NCBI GenBank assembly: GCA_021443945.1
Contig: JABUSF010000001.1
Coordinates: 172,886-182,106 of the forward strand
Direction of reading: 5' to 3'
DNA from: Ileibacterium sp.
GTDB lineage: Bacteria > Bacillota_I > Bacilli_A > Erysipelotrichales > Erysipelotrichaceae
DNA: 9,221 nucleotides
Shown piece after piece: positions 1 to 6,609 of the stretch. How positions within the stretch are numbered: position 1 is the first letter of the stretch; every line of letters begins with the position of its first letter. Under the pieces are notes generated by a model. It was not told the origin of the DNA. It searched no databases and saw only the letters and a list, made by a program, of their open reading frames with translations. A program made the position numbers and the translations under genes.

Positions 1-671
1 CCAAAGACGCCTACTTTTTCCTGAAGGGTTTCGGAGGTAATTTCAATTTTGTTCAGAAAGGGAACTCTTTCAATAGCCAGATCCACCAGGGCAGCGACTG
101 GAGCCATATAAGCAGAAGTTCCGTGAGGAGAAGTTAATCCTTCAATTTCGAAATAATCGGTACAAATGGGACCCCATAGATCACCGAGTTTGTAAGTTAT
201 GATGGAGTGAACCACAACGCCCAGAATTCCGAAAAGATAATTGCCTGTTACCGCATACGCGATGGCGCCGGTAAAAGCAATATGCCAGATGTTCCAAATA
301 TCAATATTGACAGTTTTTGTCATGCGCAGCGCCAGCATAATCAGGTTGACAGCAATGGCGATGGGAATGGCGATCAAAGCAATGTTGGAAGTCCAAGTGA
401 TCGGGGACATCCCTGGCCAGCCAATGTCTACAACGGAAAGGTTCAGGCCGAAGTTTTCAGACATTTTCTGGGCTGCCGGCCCAAGCTGTGTATTCATTAA
501 GTTGACAATGAGTCCAAGACCCACAAATCCGACTCCAATCATCAGGCCGGAGCGCAGAGCTTTGGAGGCTTTGACCCCAACAAGAATGGAGAGAACAGCA
601 ATGACGATGGGCAGCATCACAGATGCTCCCATGTTTACGATGTACTGGATGACATTTAAGATGGTCTGCAT
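1..671 (-). CDS. gatC: PTS galactitol-family permease, EIIC component (GatC), 3' end cut off by window edge
   Basis: This is the membrane channel of a galactitol-type phosphotransferase system. It moves the sugar alcohol across the cytoplasmic membrane while EIIB phosphorylates it. The first 223 residues are present, where full-length relatives have about 450. The protein begins MQTILNVIQYIVNMGASVML and follows remembered E. coli GatC closely through conserved stretches such as GPAAQKMSENFGLNL, VVDIGWPG, VNIDIWNIWH and PHGTSAYM. Several hydrophobic membrane segments alternate with these loops. The start at 671 is supported by AAAGGA just upstream, and the gene begins only 4 bp after the gatB stop codon, so the two are surely cotranscribed and probably translationally coupled. 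The family is clear. The exact substrate (galactitol or another polyol) is an inference, because the metabolic genes lie outside the window. Confidence 0.93.
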   Translation of the reverse strand, partial: MQTILNVIQYIVNMGASVMLPIVIAVLSILVGVKASKALRSGLMIGVGFVGLGLIVNLMNTQLGPAAQKMSENFGLNLSVVDIGWPGMSPITWTSNIALIAIPIAIAVNLIMLALRMTKTVNIDIWNIWHIAFTGAIAYAVTGNYLFGILGVVVHSIITYKLGDLWGPICTDYFEIEGLTSPHGTSAYMAPVAALVDLAIERVPFLNKIEITSETLQEKVGVF

Positions 672-675
672 GAAA

Positions 676-954
676 TTATCCTTTCAGCACGTTTAAAATG
701 CTTTGTTCTGTTTTTTCAATGCCAATGCCGGAAATGAATGGCATTCCGGTAATCAGCGGTACACCATAGTCCCGTTTCACTTTAGAGGTGGTAACGATCA
801 GATCGGCAGGCAAGTTGCTGGCGATCTCGGAAATACGGATTTGACAGATTTCCACTGCAATCTGATTGGCTTTGGCAAGTTCGGCCACTTTGTTGGCAGC
901 GATTGTGCTGGTGGCAACGGCTCCTCCGCAGGCCACGATGACTTTTTTCTTCAT
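676..954 (-). CDS. gatB: PTS galactitol-family EIIB component (GatB)
   Basis: This small cytoplasmic protein (92 aa, the usual length for the family) accepts phosphate from EIIA on a cysteine and passes it to the sugar entering through EIIC. The N-terminus has the phosphocysteine loop of the lactose/galactitol EIIB fold: a short beta strand KVIVACGGAVATSTIAA with Cys9 as the predicted phosphorylation site, followed by a helix and alternating strands (ADLIVTTS, VPLITGMPF). AAGGAG lies 6 nt before the ATG. It is the middle gene of gatA-gatB-gatC on the minus strand, 44 bp after gatA and 4 bp before gatC. Phosphorylated EIIB of such systems is also a usual partner for PRD-type regulators like the one encoded upstream, but that is family knowledge and is not shown here. 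Confidence 0.94.
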   Translation of the reverse strand: MKKKVIVACGGAVATSTIAANKVAELAKANQIAVEICQIRISEIASNLPADLIVTTSKVKRDYGVPLITGMPFISGIGIEKTEQSILNVLKG

Positions 955-998
955 TTTTTTCTCCTTGAATTGTTCTTGTCTGTTTTGGCTGGAATTCG

Positions 999-1511
999 CT
1001 ACGCCCGGATTGAGGGGGTATCTTGGCAGCGGATGGCTTCGATCTCCAGCTCCATTTCCTTATCCTTTAAAGCATGGATCATTTCTGAGCGCCCTTTGGC
1101 TTTCAGGATTCTTTTCAGGGTATTTGTGTCCTGGATAATTTTTAAAATCCGAGTGAGATGCTCCAGATGCTCATGGGGATGTTTGACACACATCATGATG
1201 ACCAGATGCACCTGTACAGGTTCATCATCGCTTCCCATTTGGATAAAGCTCACCGGCTCCTTAAGCCGGGCAATGGCAAAGGCTTCCTGCAATGCGAATT
1301 CCACTTCGGTGTGGGGGATGGCAACGCCGATCTCCCCCAGATCCAGTCCGGTGGGAAATTCAGCTTCTCTTTTTTTGAGACCTTCGATATATGATTCCTT
1401 GGCGAAGCCTCCATCAATCATTTTTCTTCCCATCTGTTCAAAGATGGCGTCTGTGCTTTTGGCATCCAGACTTTCGAAGACCAGATTTTCGTTCAGTTCT
1501 TCCCATATCAT
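999..1511 (-). CDS. gatA: PTS EIIA component, fructose/mannitol/galactitol type (GatA)
   Basis: This cytoplasmic EIIA protein receives phosphate from HPr on a histidine and hands it to Cys9 of the neighbouring EIIB. The EIIA type 2 signature is plain: REAEFPTG followed by GVAIPHTE, where His67 (numbered from the start used here) is the predicted phosphohistidine. LVIMMCVKHPHEHLEHL follows, as in GatA. I place the start at 1511 (MIWEELNENL, 170 aa), because AGGAGG sits 11 nt upstream. A longer reading frame open back to 1571 would begin upstream of that ribosome site, inside the likely promoter region, and has no good ribosome site of its own. At 170 aa it is a little longer than E. coli GatA (about 150 aa), with extra residues at the C-terminus. 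It is the first gene of the operon. Confidence 0.92.
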   Translation of the reverse strand: MIWEELNENLVFESLDAKSTDAIFEQMGRKMIDGGFAKESYIEGLKKREAEFPTGLDLGEIGVAIPHTEVEFALQEAFAIARLKEPVSFIQMGSDDEPVQVHLVIMMCVKHPHEHLEHLTRILKIIQDTNTLKRILKAKGRSEMIHALKDKEMELEIEAIRCQDTPSIRA

Positions 1512-1522
1512 TCGGGTTATGA

Positions 1523-1528
1523 CCTCCT
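1523..1528 (-). promoter_or_regulatory. Ribosome binding site that fixes the gatA start
   Basis: AGGAGG on the minus strand lies 11 nt before the ATG at 1511. The spacing is slightly long but acceptable, and it rules against the upstream in-frame ATG codons at 1571 and 1556. Confidence 0.7.
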
Positions 1529-1541
1529 TTTTTTGAGTTCT

Positions 1542-1571
1542 TAGGAACGATTTCATAGTAACCGTTGTCAA
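1542..1571 (-). promoter_or_regulatory. Candidate gat operon control region with cre-like site
   Basis: On the minus strand a perfect -35-like TTGACA (1571-1566) is followed by TGAAATCGTTCCTA (1555-1542). This fits the catabolite-responsive element pattern TGWAANCGNTNWCA at all specified bases except two near its 3' end. No good -10 is seen at 17 bp from the TTGACA (GTTCCT stands there), which is compatible with a promoter that needs an activator. A CcpA site overlapping the promoter of a secondary-sugar PTS is expected biologically, but this assignment rests on pattern matching alone. Confidence 0.4.
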
Positions 1572-1603
1572 ACAGAGAAAAAAGTTCCGATGTTTTCATC
1601 TTT

Positions 1604-1667
1604 TGTGAAAGAAAAAAGAATGGTTTCTTTTTTTTCAAAATTTTTGACAAAGAAGAAACCATTCTTT
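1604..1667 (-). terminator. Perfect 15-bp hairpin with T-rich tail between the regulator gene and gatA
   Basis: AAAGAATGGTTTCTT at 1615-1629 (plus strand) is the exact reverse complement of 1653-1667, separated by a 23-nt AT-rich loop. Read on the minus strand, the second arm runs into TTTCTTTC, so it looks like an intrinsic terminator for the regulator transcript, starting 20 nt after that gene's stop codon. The loop is larger than usual and itself contains a TCAAAA/TTTTGA pairing possibility. It could instead be an attenuator on a transcript that reads on into gatA. Confidence 0.65.
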
Positions 1668-1687
1668 CAGAGGTTAAATTGTATCTT

Positions 1688-3772
1688 TTAAAGATTGAAT
1701 TCCCGCTGCTCAATACAGGCAGCAATTTCTTCGGGAAGGGCAGCATGGTCCAGCTCCTTCAAAAAGGAAGGATCCTGGAGCATGTTGACCAAATGGAAAA
1801 AAGCTTTCAGATGGGTTTTGGAATCGGGAGCACTCAGGCAGCAGACATAACGAACCGGACCAAACTCGTCATGCCCAAAATCCACTGGCTCTAATAGCCG
1901 AATCAGCTGAAAGTCGGTGATGACCGCTCCTGAATCCGAAGCTTCGTGGGGGAGGGCAAATCCGTCCGTGAGTTCAATGTATGGACCGTTTTCCAAAACG
2001 GAGGCAATCATAGCATCGATATAGCGTTCTTCGATAGAACCTCGCTGAAGCATAGGCAGCGCACACAGCCGAATGGCTTCTTTCCAGTCGGCGGCGGGAA
2101 TATTCACCTGAATTTTTGCTGGTGTGAGAATGTGATGAAGATAAGGAGCAAAAATATCGTGGTCGGAAACAGCGGTGGTGTGGAACTGCCTGCGCATAGC
2201 CAGTTTCAGCTGCTTTAAAATCTCCTTTTTTCGCTCGGGAGCCAATTCTTCCAGGATCGGTTCAGCAAGTTTTAAAACATCCTGAATGAAATCACTGCTT
2301 CCAGTCTGTCCCTGGCTGGCTTTGACAGCAGAAATCTGTCTGGTCACAGACAAAATGCGGATGTAGTCTTCATCATTGAAAAACGGACTGATGACCACTG
2401 ATTCCACAGGCATGGTACCCAGAGGAACCGTGGAAATGAGCAAATCCGCCTGGTCTTTGGAAATATCGCTGGCAAAATGAGCGGAAACAGCTCCCAGGAT
2501 GGAGAAGTCAAAGCTTCGTGAAAGCTTTTGAAGAAGGTACTGGCTGGTGCCTACTCCTCCCTGACAAACCAGATATACCCGCAGCTCATTCTGACTTCCT
2601 TTCTGCTTTTCCATGGCTGCTAAAACATGGATGCAGATGTAAAAAAGATCGCTGTCGCTTAAAGGACGTCCTGCAAAGGATTCAAAAATGCCGGACCATC
2701 TTCGAACTGTCTCCAGAACATCCAAGTTTTCGTGAATGACTTCTTCAAGCAGTTCCTGGTCCGGATACTGAGGGGGCTCAGAACCAAAAGCCAAAAGAAT
2801 GTGGTTGGAGAGATTTTCGAAAAAGGCATAGTCCGTATCCAGGGGAAGGTGCAGATCGCTGGAAATGGCATGAATGAAGTTGCGGGTCAAAATTTGGACG
2901 TGAATGCTTTTTTTTGAAGCTATGGGCTGCTTTAAGTACCGGGATTTGGCGAGCAGCAAGCATAAAGCATCAATTTCAGAGGAAGAGATTTCCACATTCA
3001 AATACTGATGGACATTTTTTAAAATGTCCTGGGCAAGCCGGTAGAAGGATGCAGGCTGATCCATCAGAGGCTGCTCTTCAAGAAAGTGGCCGTCCTGGAG
3101 TCTATTAATGGATATTGTCAGCCAGTTTTGAATGTTTTGATAGGATGCATCGGTTAAATGAAAGCCATGGTGATTTTCCTGTTCCTTGATGATTTTGCGC
3201 AGGGTATATTCGTCTCCGCTTCGAAAGCGGAGAAACTTTCTGGCATTTTCTGAAGACTGCTGCAGCAGGGAATAAAGAAGCCCGCGTTTAAGGCTTTCTT
3301 TTCCTTCGATGCGCAGCCCCTTATTTGCAAGAGAAACGACCTCCAGACCATAGGAAGCAACCAGCGGCTTAATCAGTTTCAGATCTTTGATGATGGTTTG
3401 GCGGCTGATGAGCAGGCAGTCGGCCAGAGCAGCCAGCGTGGTATATCCGGGATTGCTGGTTAGAATGCAGGCGCAGACTTGCGCTCTTTCCTGAGCGGTT
3501 AACTGCACTTCAAAGAGGGAGCTTTGAGCAAGAGCAAGAAGCACCGCCGGAAAATCGCTTTCGGCCTGCAGAAAGCCCTTGGAAAGAGTCAGCGGCATCA
3601 GCGCGTTTTCCATCAGGTAACTGTTGATGTCTGTTATGTCGTTTCGAATGGTTCGGGTGGAAACTTCAAATCTTTCAGAAAGCTGCTCCAGGCTGACTGG
3701 ACGCCCTTGTTCTTCCAGAATGGCTTTGATCAGATCTTCACACCGTTTTTTCATTTCAAATTCCCCCAACAT
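1688..3772 (-). CDS. BglG/MtlR-type transcriptional activator with two PRDs plus EIIB-like and EIIA-like domains
   Basis: This is a PTS-controlled DNA-binding regulator of 694 aa. An N-terminal HTH_11-like helix-turn-helix (about residues 7-55, LEQLSERFEVSTRTIRNDI) is followed by a second HTH (about 95-150, TTLAALADCLLISRQTIIKDL), PRD1 (about 190-285), PRD2 (about 300-395), a GatB-like EIIB domain (VYLVCQGGVGTSQ, Cys403) and a C-terminal EIIA type 2 domain (GFALPHEAS, His609). PRD2 keeps both expected histidines (His324 in SNHILLAF and His382 in FYICIHVLAA). PRD1 has Trp and Leu where they would be expected. The start at 3772 (MLGEFEMKKR) is chosen because AAGGAG lies 8 nt upstream. The longer frame to 3838 begins inside the candidate -10 box. 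No RNA-binding antiterminator domain is visible, so it should act on DNA. The position just upstream of gatABC on the same strand implies that it controls them. Confidence 0.92.
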   Translation of the reverse strand: MLGEFEMKKRCEDLIKAILEEQGRPVSLEQLSERFEVSTRTIRNDITDINSYLMENALMPLTLSKGFLQAESDFPAVLLALAQSSLFEVQLTAQERAQVCACILTSNPGYTTLAALADCLLISRQTIIKDLKLIKPLVASYGLEVVSLANKGLRIEGKESLKRGLLYSLLQQSSENARKFLRFRSGDEYTLRKIIKEQENHHGFHLTDASYQNIQNWLTISINRLQDGHFLEEQPLMDQPASFYRLAQDILKNVHQYLNVEISSSEIDALCLLLAKSRYLKQPIASKKSIHVQILTRNFIHAISSDLHLPLDTDYAFFENLSNHILLAFGSEPPQYPDQELLEEVIHENLDVLETVRRWSGIFESFAGRPLSDSDLFYICIHVLAAMEKQKGSQNELRVYLVCQGGVGTSQYLLQKLSRSFDFSILGAVSAHFASDISKDQADLLISTVPLGTMPVESVVISPFFNDEDYIRILSVTRQISAVKASQGQTGSSDFIQDVLKLAEPILEELAPERKKEILKQLKLAMRRQFHTTAVSDHDIFAPYLHHILTPAKIQVNIPAADWKEAIRLCALPMLQRGSIEERYIDAMIASVLENGPYIELTDGFALPHEASDSGAVITDFQLIRLLEPVDFGHDEFGPVRYVCCLSAPDSKTHLKAFFHLVNMLQDPSFLKELDHAALPEEIAACIEQREFNL

Positions 3773-3780
3773 CAAATCTG

Positions 3781-3786
3781 CTCCTT
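3781..3786 (-). promoter_or_regulatory. Ribosome binding site that fixes the PTS regulator start
   Basis: AAGGAG (minus strand) lies 8 nt before the ATG at 3772. It excludes the upstream in-frame ATG at 3838, which lacks a ribosome site. Confidence 0.7.
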
Positions 3787-3836
3787 CCTGCGTTCTTCTG
3801 CCTGGACAGAAGAATGCTTTGCAGCAGTTCAACCTC

Positions 3837-3866
3837 ATCTTAACGGTGCCTGAAATTGCTGGTCAA
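3837..3866 (-). promoter_or_regulatory. Candidate promoter of the PTS regulator gene
   Basis: On the minus strand TTGACC (3866-3861), an 18-bp spacer and TAAGAT (3842-3837) give a moderate sigma-A-like promoter. Transcription would start near 3830, leaving a leader of about 58 nt before the ATG at 3772. The elements match the consensus only partly. Confidence 0.35.
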
Positions 3867-3925
3867 CACTGCGGACAAAATGAACTGGATTTTACGGTTT
3901 CCGTTGACAAAGGAATCTAAAAAGC

Positions 3926-3954
3926 ATAAAAAAGCCCTCCTTTTGGGAGAGCTT
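3926..3954 (-). terminator. Intrinsic terminator of ldh
   Basis: On the minus strand, about 20 nt after the ldh stop codon, AAAGCTCTCC-CAAAA-GGAGGGCTTT forms a GC-containing stem (with one G-T pair) and is followed by a T run. It separates ldh from the regulator gene downstream. Confidence 0.85.
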
Positions 3955-3976
3955 TGCTTTTGGGGGATTTGGCAAA

Positions 3977-4945
3977 CTAGTCGAGATCAATAATATCGCC
4001 CAGGTTGTCACGAATCGTGGCAGCCAGTGTTTCGAAAGAGTTGTCGAAACGGTTCTGGTCGTTTTCGTTCAATGGCAGAGAGATGACCTGAGTAGCACCA
4101 TCAGATCCAACAACCGTTGGAGTTCCAATGAAGTAACCGGTTTTGCCGTACTGGCCATCCTGGTAGGAAGAAACTGGCAGGATGCAGCGTTCGTTGTTCA
4201 GAACAGCAGAAACGATTCTCTTCAGAGCCAGACCGATACCATAGTAAGTGGCTTTTTTCAGATCGATGATCTTATAAGCTTTGTCACGGACTTCAATGTA
4301 AATGTTCTGCAGTTCCATTAAGGAAATGTTCTTTTCATCCAGGTATTCCAGCAGGGATTTGCATCCGATATAGGAATTTGTCCAGCTTACGAAGGAAGAA
4401 TCTCCGTGTTCTCCAAGGATGTATGTGTGCATGTTGGAGTCTGCAAACTGCAGCAGGTCTGCCAGGGCAAAACGCAGACGGGCTGTATCCAGAACGGTAC
4501 CGGATCCGATTACATGTTCTTTTGGCAGACCGGAAGCTTTCCAGGCAACGTAAGTCATGATATCAACTGGGTTATTGGCAACAATCAGGATACCATCGAA
4601 TTTATTCTTCTTCAGTTCTTCACATACGCCTTTTGTAATGTTGGCATTGATTTTAACCAGTTCCAGACGGGACTGACCTGGTTTCTGAGCAGCACCAGCT
4701 GTCAGCACTACGATGTTGCAGAATTCAGCATCAGCATAGTTACCAGCATATACTTTCATTTTTGTGTCGGCGTAAACCAGACCGTCGGTAAGGTCCATGG
4801 CTTCACCACGCGCCTTATCTGTGTTTACGTCAACGAGAACCATTTCATCTACACCTTTTTCGTGCAGCATGGAGTAGGCAAATGACATACCTACAAATCC
4901 AGTTCCCACCAGCATAATGCGGCGTTTTGAGATCTTGTCAGACAT
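3977..4945 (-). CDS. ldh: L-lactate dehydrogenase (NAD-dependent, fructose-1,6-bisphosphate-responsive type)
   Basis: This cytoplasmic enzyme interconverts pyruvate and L-lactate with NADH/NAD, closing the redox balance of glycolytic fermentation. The 322-aa length is normal. The Rossmann motif GTGFVG is at residues 14-19, with Asp39 at the end of the second strand as in NAD-using enzymes. Gln87 in AAQKPGQSR marks pyruvate specificity (malate dehydrogenases have Arg there). Catalytic residues are present: Arg93, Asn125 (NNPVD), Asp153 and Arg156 (LDTARLR), His180 (GEHGDS) and Thr233. Arg158 and His173 correspond to Arg173 and His188 of allosteric bacterial LDHs, which bind fructose-1,6-bisphosphate, so activation by that metabolite is likely. 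AGGAGG precedes the ATG. The gene has its own promoter and terminator and is therefore monocistronic. Confidence 0.97.
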   Translation of the reverse strand: MSDKISKRRIMLVGTGFVGMSFAYSMLHEKGVDEMVLVDVNTDKARGEAMDLTDGLVYADTKMKVYAGNYADAEFCNIVVLTAGAAQKPGQSRLELVKINANITKGVCEELKKNKFDGILIVANNPVDIMTYVAWKASGLPKEHVIGSGTVLDTARLRFALADLLQFADSNMHTYILGEHGDSSFVSWTNSYIGCKSLLEYLDEKNISLMELQNIYIEVRDKAYKIIDLKKATYYGIGLALKRIVSAVLNNERCILPVSSYQDGQYGKTGYFIGTPTVVGSDGATQVISLPLNENDQNRFDNSFETLAATIRDNLGDIIDLD

Positions 4946-4961
4946 TCAAAATTTCCTCCTG

Positions 4962-4977
4962 TAGTTATGTTTAACTA
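4962..4977. promoter_or_regulatory. Operator-like dyad at the ldh transcription start
   Basis: TAGTTA-TGTT-TAACTA is a perfect 6-bp inverted repeat with a 4-bp centre. It lies directly downstream of the ldh -10 box and covers about +1 to +16 of the predicted transcript. It shares a GTTA...TAAC core with Rex-type redox operators, but the half-site spacing does not fit that consensus, so the binding protein is unknown. Confidence 0.4.
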
Positions 4978-4983
4978 AATATA

Positions 4984-5012
4984 ATTATAGTTTTGTCACA
5001 GAAGAGTTTCAA
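4984..5012 (-). promoter_or_regulatory. ldh: ldh promoter
   Basis: On the minus strand TTGAAA (5012-5007), exactly 17 bp, then a perfect TATAAT (4989-4984). Transcription should start near 4977, giving a leader of about 30 nt. This is the strongest promoter match on the minus strand and suits a highly expressed fermentation gene. Confidence 0.75.
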
Positions 5013-5023
5013 ATGACAGCAAT

Positions 5024-5051
5024 CATAAAACCGGCAGTTTCCTGCCGGTTT
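5024..5051 (-). terminator. Intrinsic terminator of htrA
   Basis: AAACCGGCAG-GAAA-CTGCCGGTTT on the minus strand is a 10-bp perfect stem closed by a GAAA tetraloop and followed by a short TTTTA tail. It begins 6 nt after the htrA stop codon. It ends just before the ldh -35 box, so it separates the two genes. Confidence 0.8.
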
Positions 5052-5057
5052 ACAAGT

Positions 5058-6212
5058 TTACTGGACAGAACCTTTCAGTTTAATGACAACATCAGATTCT
5101 TTTCCATCCCGCATAATTTTCATATTGACTTCATCACCAATGGCGTGTTTGCGGAGGATGGTTTTGACCTGAGCTGACGTGCTGACATCTTTTCCGTCAA
5201 AACTGATAATCCGGTCGCCGGTCTGAAGGCCTGCTTCCGCTGCAGAACCGCCTTCGTTCACCTGGTAAATGTAAACGCCAGGTTCCAGACGTGTATTCAT
5301 GGCGCCTTCTGGAACATCCTGCAGCGTTACATTCAGCATTGGTCGGGAAGTGACAGATCCGTATTCCACCAGATCATTAATGACCTGGGTGACGTCACTG
5401 ATTGGGATGGCAAAGCCAAGTCCCTCTACACCGGAAGCTGCCTGCTTGGCATTGACAATGCCGATCAGGTTTCCGTTTGAATCGAAAAGACCGCCTCCGG
5501 AGTTTCCGGAGTTGATGGCTGCATCGGTCTGCAAAAGAGTCATCGTTTCATTATCGATGGTAATTTCACGTCCGACGGCGGACACAATTCCAGTGGTTAC
5601 CGTTCCTCCAAGGGATCCAAGAGGATTTCCGATGGCAATGGCTGGCTCACCAACTTGAATTTCATCGGAGTTGCCCAGCTTTGCAGCCTGAAGTCCTTTT
5701 GCATCGACTTTGATCACCGCAATATCAGTTTGAGGATCTGTGCCGACAACCTGGGCGTCATAGGTCTGGCCATCTGAGGTTTTAACCTTAATGGACTGAG
5801 CGTTTTCAATGACGTGGTTGTTGGTCACAATATATCCGTCTTCAGAAATAATCACTCCGCTTCCGGCTCCGGAAGCGGTGTACTGACCGAACATGGAGTT
5901 GCCGTAGCCGCCAACTTCAGTGGTAATTTCCACAACGGACGGACGAATCTGGCTGACGACTCCGGAAACATCTTTTACCTGCGTACCTGTATTTACGGCT
6001 GTATTTGGGGTTGTCTCCGTATTTTCCACAACTGGGGTTTGGGCAGTATTTCCGGATGCCAGACGGCCTCCTGCATATCCTGCCAGTCCGGCTCCGGCAA
6101 CACCGCAGAGGGAAATGGCAGTGCAGAGAAGAATCACTTTCACGCTGTTTCCTTTGTTAGAAGAACTGCGGCGGGACTGCCGCGGTGGGGTGGGCATATT
6201 TGTATTTTGCAT
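5058..6212 (-). CDS. htrA: HtrA/DegP-family membrane-anchored serine protease with C-terminal PDZ domain
   Basis: This is a surface protein quality-control protease of 384 aa from the start used here. Residues 1-24 are polar and basic, about 25-50 form a single hydrophobic signal anchor (VILLCTAISLCG...), and a Thr/Asn/Pro-rich linker follows to about 80. The trypsin-like domain holds the full triad: His133 (TNNHVIE), Asp163 (DPQTDIAVI) and Ser238 (NSGNSGGGL). A PDZ domain fills the C-terminus (about 290-382, including AGLQTGDRIISFDG). The catalytic domain should face outside the membrane. The ATG at 6212 is preferred because AAAGGA lies 9 nt upstream. For the ATG at 6221 the same element would touch the start codon. 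The gene is flanked by its own terminator, with the gene-free divergent region upstream. In other Bacillota htrA is induced by envelope stress through two-component systems, but no such site was recognised here. Confidence 0.96.
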   Translation of the reverse strand: MQNTNMPTPPRQSRRSSSNKGNSVKVILLCTAISLCGVAGAGLAGYAGGRLASGNTAQTPVVENTETTPNTAVNTGTQVKDVSGVVSQIRPSVVEITTEVGGYGNSMFGQYTASGAGSGVIISEDGYIVTNNHVIENAQSIKVKTSDGQTYDAQVVGTDPQTDIAVIKVDAKGLQAAKLGNSDEIQVGEPAIAIGNPLGSLGGTVTTGIVSAVGREITIDNETMTLLQTDAAINSGNSGGGLFDSNGNLIGIVNAKQAASGVEGLGFAIPISDVTQVINDLVEYGSVTSRPMLNVTLQDVPEGAMNTRLEPGVYIYQVNEGGSAAEAGLQTGDRIISFDGKDVSTSAQVKTILRKHAIGDEVNMKIMRDGKESDVVIKLKGSVQ

Positions 6213-6221
6213 AGAAATCAT

Positions 6222-6227
6222 TCCTTT
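6222..6227 (-). promoter_or_regulatory. Ribosome binding site that decides the htrA start
   Basis: AAAGGA (minus strand) stands 9 nt before the ATG at 6212 but 0 nt before the ATG at 6221, which favours the downstream start. Confidence 0.6.
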
Positions 6228-6245
6228 CTTGTCTTGTGCTTATCT

Positions 6246-6273
6246 TATTTACAGTATTCATCATACCGGTCAA
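6246..6273 (-). promoter_or_regulatory. Candidate htrA promoter
   Basis: On the minus strand TTGACC (6273-6268), a 16-bp spacer and TAAATA (6251-6246) lie 34 bp before the predicted start codon. The match is moderate, and no clear regulatory dyad was found next to it. Confidence 0.35.
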
Positions 6274-6480
6274 GGTTAAAGTGATATTAAAAACAATCTT
6301 AAATATATTTTAAAAAGGAATGATGAATTTGCCTTTTTGAATGACTCATCAGGAAAAGTGCGGTTTCTGTTTTGCAGATCCTTATGAAAGATCAGCGGAA
6401 AGCACGGCCGACAGCTGTGTGAATTTTTCTTTTTGTCGTACAGAAACCCACAATTTCTGCCGCATTTCACACTGTTCTTT

Positions 6481-6532
6481 ATAATAGTGGCATAATGGTA
6501 ACAGATCCATTACTCAGGATTTACACTATTAT
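6481..6532. repeat. Nested inverted repeat upstream of the H1-like protein gene
   Basis: ATAATAGTG (6481-6489) pairs perfectly with CACTATTAT (6524-6532), and inside it TAATGG (6493-6498) pairs with CCATTA (6507-6512). A perfect TATAAT lies at 6480-6485, overlapping the left arm, but no convincing -35 precedes it. The structure could be a protein-binding dyad or an RNA hairpin, if transcription begins further upstream. Confidence 0.5.
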
Positions 6533-6539
6533 GGAATAT

Positions 6540-6553
6540 TGTAAAGCGTTACA
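6540..6553. promoter_or_regulatory. Short operator-like dyad, cre-like but off consensus
   Basis: TGTAA-AGCG-TTACA is a perfect 5-bp inverted repeat around a 4-bp centre. The outer bases match a catabolite-responsive element, but the central CG is displaced by one base, so a CcpA site is doubtful. It lies upstream of the candidate promoter at 6572-6601. Confidence 0.3.
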
Positions 6554-6571
6554 GTTGCCAATTCAGGTGAG

Positions 6572-6601
6572 TTGGACTTATGCGATTATTCCTAATAAAA
6601 T
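6572..6601 (+). promoter_or_regulatory. Candidate promoter of the H1-like protein gene
   Basis: TTGGAC (6572-6577), an 18-bp spacer and TAAAAT (6596-6601, 5 of 6 consensus bases). The -35 is weak. The alternative is the isolated TATAAT at 6480. Confidence 0.35.
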
Positions 6602-6609
6602 AGTGGAAC

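Noticed and set aside
703..1536. 277-codon plus-strand frame across gatB and gatA
   Set aside because: It is antisense to two PTS genes with conserved active sites, and its product has no family features.
4962..4977. Rex operator call for the ldh dyad
   Set aside because: The GTTA and TAAC cores are 4 bp apart, whereas the Rex consensus TTGTTAA-N4-TTAACAA puts 6 bp between them. The dyad is kept as an unassigned operator-like site.
6276..6470. 64-codon minus-strand frame between htrA and the H1-like gene
   Set aside because: There is no ribosome site before its ATG and no family resemblance, and the frame would overlap the likely htrA promoter.
6540..6553. Catabolite-responsive element (cre) call for TGTAA-AGCG-TTACA
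   Set aside because: The essential central CG of the cre pattern is one base out of position, so only a weak unassigned dyad is reported.
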